Source of the DNA: JACRBK01 sp964427955
GTDB lineage: Bacteria > Chloroflexota > Anaerolineae > Aggregatilineales > Aggregatilineaceae
Direction of reading: 5' to 3'
Length of the DNA: 8,357 nucleotides
Assembly (NCBI GenBank): GCA_964427955.1
Contig: CAYRWY010000259.1
Span: 1 to 8,357, forward strand
The translations under genes were made by a program, and so were the position numbers. This document shows, piece by piece, positions 6,167-8,357 of the stretch. The notes below the pieces were generated by a model. The model was given only the letters and a program-made list of their open reading frames with translations. It did no database searches and was not told the DNA's origin. The stretch's first letter is position 1; every line of letters begins with the position of its first letter.

Positions 6167-6195
6167 ATTATAGATAATAATCATCAAAATAGCAG
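6167..6195 (-). promoter_or_regulatory. Probable promoter of the sulfurtransferase-sufE operon
   Basis: On the minus strand an exact -10 hexamer TATAAT (6167-6172) lies in an AT-rich patch about 37 bases before the start codon. At the standard 17-base spacing the -35 position reads CTGCTA (6190-6195), a poor match of three of six. The -10 overlaps a short palindrome, ATTAT-CT-ATAAT (6167-6178 on this strand). The weak -35 together with the palindrome would suit a regulated promoter, but no specific regulator can be named. Confidence 0.5.
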
Positions 6196-6204
6196 GCGAT
6201 CGGT

Positions 6205-6233
6205 TTGCTAACTCGCGTCCGAAACGCTATAGT
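6205..6233 (+). promoter_or_regulatory. Probable promoter of the SRPBCC gene
   Basis: TTGCTA (6205-6210) matches four of six bases of the -35 consensus, and TATAGT (6228-6233) five of six of the -10, with exactly 17 bases between. Transcription would start near 6240, giving a leader of about 36 bases that includes the Shine-Dalgarno GAGGGG (6265-6270). It is divergent from the sulfurtransferase promoter; the two -35 regions are only about ten bases apart. Confidence 0.6.
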
Positions 6234-6275
6234 TCGGGCAGCTACGAGAATCGGCTGTACTTGCGAGGGGAAACC

Positions 6276-6908
6276 TTGAGCACCGAACGACATCTGAACG
6301 TAAAAATCGAGGGTTTGCCCTGGTTGATCGGGGCAGGCGCGTATTGGTTGTTTCTACGTCCTCAAATGAAAAAGTGGGGCACGCGGCTGGGCGAGCCCCA
6401 GCGCCGCCTGCCTGGCGACGAGATCGTCCCGGCCCCGAACTTCCAGATGACTCACGCGATCAATATCGACGCCCCGGCGGAAGCGGTCTGGCCCTGGATC
6501 GCGCAGATGGGACGCGAACGCACGGGCTTCTACGGCTTCGACGCCCTGTTCAACCGGGGCATCCCCAGCGTCAATTTCGTGCGGAAAGACATTCCCGAAC
6601 CCGCCGCCGGGATGGCCCTGGAGGGCGGCCTGTGCCTCATGGAAGTCGAACCCTGCCGCAAGCTGCTGTTTGGAGGATTCGAGCGGCAAGTGCTGCCCGG
6701 CATCGTCGAAGACATGACCGCCCTGTACCTGCTCGATCGGCGGCGCGACGGCGGGACACGGCTGCTGGTGCGGCGGCGCGGCTTCAGCTACGGGCTGTCG
6801 GGCACGCTCTATAACCTGGGCTATGAGGTCGTTTATTTTCTGTTCGTCATGCAGCAGCTCAGCGAGCTGAAGCGGTTGTCCGCCAGCATGGCGCATCTGA
6901 AGGACTGA
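6276..6908 (+). CDS. SRPBCC-fold (START/Bet v1-like) protein with hydrophobic N- and C-terminal segments
   Basis: 210 residues from a TTG start at 6276, chosen because GAGGGG (6265-6270) lies five bases upstream. A TTG at 6261 in the same frame would put that motif inside the gene. The SRPBCC fold is a helix-grip lipid or hydrophobic-ligand pocket; the ligand here is unknown. Evidence is the pattern at residues 45-90: LPGDEIVPAPNFQMTHAINI, then DAPAEAVWPWIAQMG and RTGFYGFDALFNRG. This is the opening beta1-alpha1-alpha2 signature of bacterial SRPBCC proteins. Beta strands follow (VEPCRKLLFGGF near 124-135, TRLLVRRRGFSYG near 161-173). Residues 14-28 (LPWLIGAGAYWLFLR) are hydrophobic, as is the C-terminal helix at 179-193, so membrane contact is plausible. 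The PspC-domain gene follows after 77 bases, possibly on the same transcript. The specific function is unknown. Confidence 0.8.
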   Translation: MSTERHLNVKIEGLPWLIGAGAYWLFLRPQMKKWGTRLGEPQRRLPGDEIVPAPNFQMTHAINIDAPAEAVWPWIAQMGRERTGFYGFDALFNRGIPSVNFVRKDIPEPAAGMALEGGLCLMEVEPCRKLLFGGFERQVLPGIVEDMTALYLLDRRRDGGTRLLVRRRGFSYGLSGTLYNLGYEVVYFLFVMQQLSELKRLSASMAHLKD

Positions 6909-6972
6909 GTTTCGGGCGGAACGCTGCAACTCGGAGAAGTGCTACACGTACTATAGAGTATCGGACACCAAC

Positions 6973-6984
6973 GGAGGGGCCTCC
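6973..6984 (+). promoter_or_regulatory. Shine-Dalgarno of the PspC-domain gene inside a short inverted repeat
   Basis: GGAGGGGCCTCC sits directly before the GTG start at 6986. GGAGG (6973-6977) is eight bases from the start codon, good spacing that fixes the start. GGAG can pair with the following CTCC over a four-base loop, which could weakly mask the site. The helix is only four base pairs, so any regulatory effect is speculative. Confidence 0.45.
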
Positions 6985-6985
6985 T

Positions 6986-7243
6986 GTGAACACTTCAAAA
7001 CGGTTGTATCGCTCGACCCAAGACCGGATGTTTGCCGGGGTGTGCGGCGGGATCGCGTCTTACCTGGACGTCGATCCGACCCTGGTACGGCTGTGCTTCG
7101 TCGCGCTGACCCTGATGGGTGGGCCAGGCATCATCATCTACCTGGTGCTGATGCTGATCGTGCCTGAACAGCCTTATGAGGAACGCAAGCTCAAAAACGA
7201 GGAAAAACTCGACGTTCCCTCCGAAGAAGAGAACCCAGAGTGA
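6986..7243 (+). CDS. PspC-domain small membrane protein
   Basis: 85 residues from a GTG start with GGAGG at ideal spacing. The PspC domain covers about residues 5-62: KRLYRSTQDRMFAGVCGG, then IASYLDVDPTLVRL and a hydrophobic stretch of about 34-59 with a GGPG turn, ending at IVPEQP. PspC proteins are inner-membrane proteins linked in enterobacteria to the phage-shock envelope-stress response. Stand-alone PspC-domain proteins are common in many phyla, where a stress role is assumed rather than shown. The tail (62-85) is highly charged and acidic and probably cytoplasmic. No pspA, pspB or pspF homologue is in the window. A TATAGA (6952-6957) 29 bases upstream could be a -10, but no matching -35 is seen, so the gene may be read from the SRPBCC promoter. 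Confidence 0.9.
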   Translation: MNTSKRLYRSTQDRMFAGVCGGIASYLDVDPTLVRLCFVALTLMGGPGIIIYLVLMLIVPEQPYEERKLKNEEKLDVPSEEENPE

Positions 7244-7244
7244 T

Positions 7245-7286
7245 CACCGGCGGCGGCTCCCTGATTTAGGCCGCCGCCGTGTGTTT
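7245..7286. terminator. GC-rich hairpin between convergent genes, probable terminator
   Basis: CGGCGGCGGC (7248-7257) pairs perfectly with GCCGCCGCCG (7270-7279) over a 12-base loop. It can be extended by CAC/GTG after a one-base bulge, and GTGTTT follows on the plus strand. It begins two bases after the PspC gene stop and ends five bases before the stop of the convergent transporter gene. A T-rich tail is present only on the plus side and is short. It serves the plus-strand gene best but could stop polymerase from both sides. Confidence 0.7.
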
Positions 7287-7290
7287 CGGG

Positions 7291-8357
7291 CTAATCGCTG
7301 CTGGTCCCTAGGACCTCAACCGGGCTGATCTCGGGCGACGCGGATAATTCGGCGGTTTTGCGCCGGTCGGCCACCCGATGCTGAATGTCACGCAGATACT
7401 CATCGTGCAGCGGGTAGATCAGCAACAACACCACGCCCATCAACAAACCCAAAATAGGCAGAAACGACGAAAAGATGCGAATCAGCGTAATCACGGCATG
7501 AGGCTGCGCGCTGAGATCGGCATCATAACCGGCGAGGGCTAACCCCTCCCCCAGGATCAGACCGGCGAGCGCGGGCGGAAAACGGTAGATGAACCCTAAC
7601 ATGCCCCGGTACGTGCCTTCGCGCCGCTGGCCCGTCTTCGCGTAATCCTCGTCCACCAACTCCGCGAACAACAGGTCCGGCCCAAGGATGATCCCGCCGA
7701 TGGATATGCCCAACATAGCCAGGGCCACCGCCGTGACGATCACGCCATTGGTGAACAGCAGCGGCACGGCGCACACCGCCGCCAGGCCCATCGACGCCAT
7801 CATGGAAAGCCGGGTGCCCTTCCACCGGACGATATGCTGCCAGGCGAGGACAGACACTCCGGCTGCCAGAAAGACCGCGATCAAGAGCAGCGACAACGTC
7901 TCTTCTTTGGTCCGCAGCACATGTTCGGCATAAAAGGGCAGCACGGCGGTGATCACCGACATGATGAAGCGCGTGACGAAATTGATCCCCAGCACGATGG
8001 CGAAAGTCCGGTTGGTGAACACTACCCGCATCTGCTCGCGCCAGGACACGCTCTCCTGCTGCGCGAACGCCGGGTCTTCGTGAATGCCCAGCAGCGACAC
8101 GAGATACATTGCCGCCGCCACGGTACCCCACAAGACCGCCAGCCCGGTCCAGCCGAGCTTGCTGCCGTAGATGGTCGGCGTCAGAGCGACCGCGAACCCG
8201 TTGCCGACGACGAAGCCGATCAACTGGCGGGTGCTCGCCCCGGCGGCGCGGCTGCCCGTATCCTGGTACATCTCCGGGAACAGCGCATCCTGGTTCAGCG
8301 TAATGATCGATTGCAGCATGTCATAGATGCTGATGATCACCAGAAAATAGACCATCA
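7291..8357 (-). CDS. GPH-type (MFS_2) sugar:cation symporter, N-terminus cut by window edge
   Basis: Glycoside-pentoside-hexuronide:cation symporter branch of the major facilitator superfamily, a cytoplasmic-membrane transporter. 354 residues are visible from an in-window ATG (8353-8355), but the family normally has about 450-480. The first visible helix with the NQDALFPEMYQD segment (21-32) corresponds to about helix 3 and the loop after it, so roughly 100 residues lie beyond the right edge and this ATG is internal. About nine or ten helices are visible, among them 1-20, 44-61, 70-90, 117-141, 153-171, 187-204, 205-225, 258-276 and 298-315. ELVDEDYAKTGQRREGTYRG (232-251) is the conserved cytoplasmic loop characteristic of this family (E/D-rich, then T-G-x-R-R-E-G). 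The C-terminal 35 residues are hydrophilic. The substrate cannot be assigned; a sugar or glycoside is the family expectation. It is convergent with the PspC gene. Confidence 0.87.
   Translation of the reverse strand, partial: MVYFLVIISIYDMLQSIITLNQDALFPEMYQDTGSRAAGASTRQLIGFVVGNGFAVALTPTIYGSKLGWTGLAVLWGTVAAAMYLVSLLGIHEDPAFAQQESVSWREQMRVVFTNRTFAIVLGINFVTRFIMSVITAVLPFYAEHVLRTKEETLSLLLIAVFLAAGVSVLAWQHIVRWKGTRLSMMASMGLAAVCAVPLLFTNGVIVTAVALAMLGISIGGIILGPDLLFAELVDEDYAKTGQRREGTYRGMLGFIYRFPPALAGLILGEGLALAGYDADLSAQPHAVITLIRIFSSFLPILGLLMGVVLLLIYPLHDEYLRDIQHRVADRRKTAELSASPEISPVEVLGTSSD

Noticed and set aside
1..8357. tRNA, rRNA, CRISPR, transposase, prophage or defence-system signatures
   Set aside because: Looked for on both strands; no cloverleaf with a CCA-proximal stem, no regularly spaced repeats and no protein with such family motifs was found.

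Overview
This is a GC-rich bacterial window with densely packed, mostly intact genes. The gene types suggest a member of the Chloroflexota, probably Anaerolineae-like. That placement rests on the DUF1028/TPR protein, the short three-domain S1 protein, the membrane-GAF-HTH regulator and the C-rich 'CCTCACCCC' intergenic repeats. It is inferred from family resemblance, not from a marker gene. No rRNA, tRNA, CRISPR array, transposase or phage gene was seen.

Layout from left to right. (1) Positions 3-2455, plus strand: the 3' part of a GNAT acetyltransferase, then, 17 bases later, a 661-residue membrane protein. The membrane protein has many transmembrane helices, a GAF-like domain and a sigma-region-4-like helix-turn-helix tail, and no kinase core. 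(2) Positions 2469-4529, plus strand: an exact-consensus sigma-70-type promoter drives a three-S1-domain RNA-binding protein. A hairpin terminator follows it and abuts the ribosome binding site of a DUF1028 (Ntn-hydrolase-like) protein with a TPR-like tail. (3) Positions 4530-4816: a non-coding gap with two related C-rich inverted-repeat elements and a possible terminator. (4) Positions 4817-6130, minus strand: a two-gene operon of a two-domain rhodanese-type sulfurtransferase followed by SufE, with the SufE Shine-Dalgarno overlapping the upstream stop codon. (5) Positions 6131-6275: an AT-rich divergent promoter region. (6) Positions 6276-7243, plus strand: an SRPBCC-fold protein with hydrophobic ends, then a small PspC-domain membrane protein. 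(7) Positions 7245-7286: a GC-rich hairpin between convergent genes. (8) Positions 7291-8357, minus strand: a GPH-type (MFS_2) sugar:cation symporter that runs off the right edge and lacks its N-terminus.

The best-supported functional unit is the sulfurtransferase-SufE pair, which fits sulfur transfer for Fe-S cluster or thio-cofactor assembly. The most unusual protein is the membrane-anchored GAF/HTH protein, which looks like a one-component sensor-regulator. Nothing here amounts to a clearly new multi-gene system; most genes are housekeeping-like.
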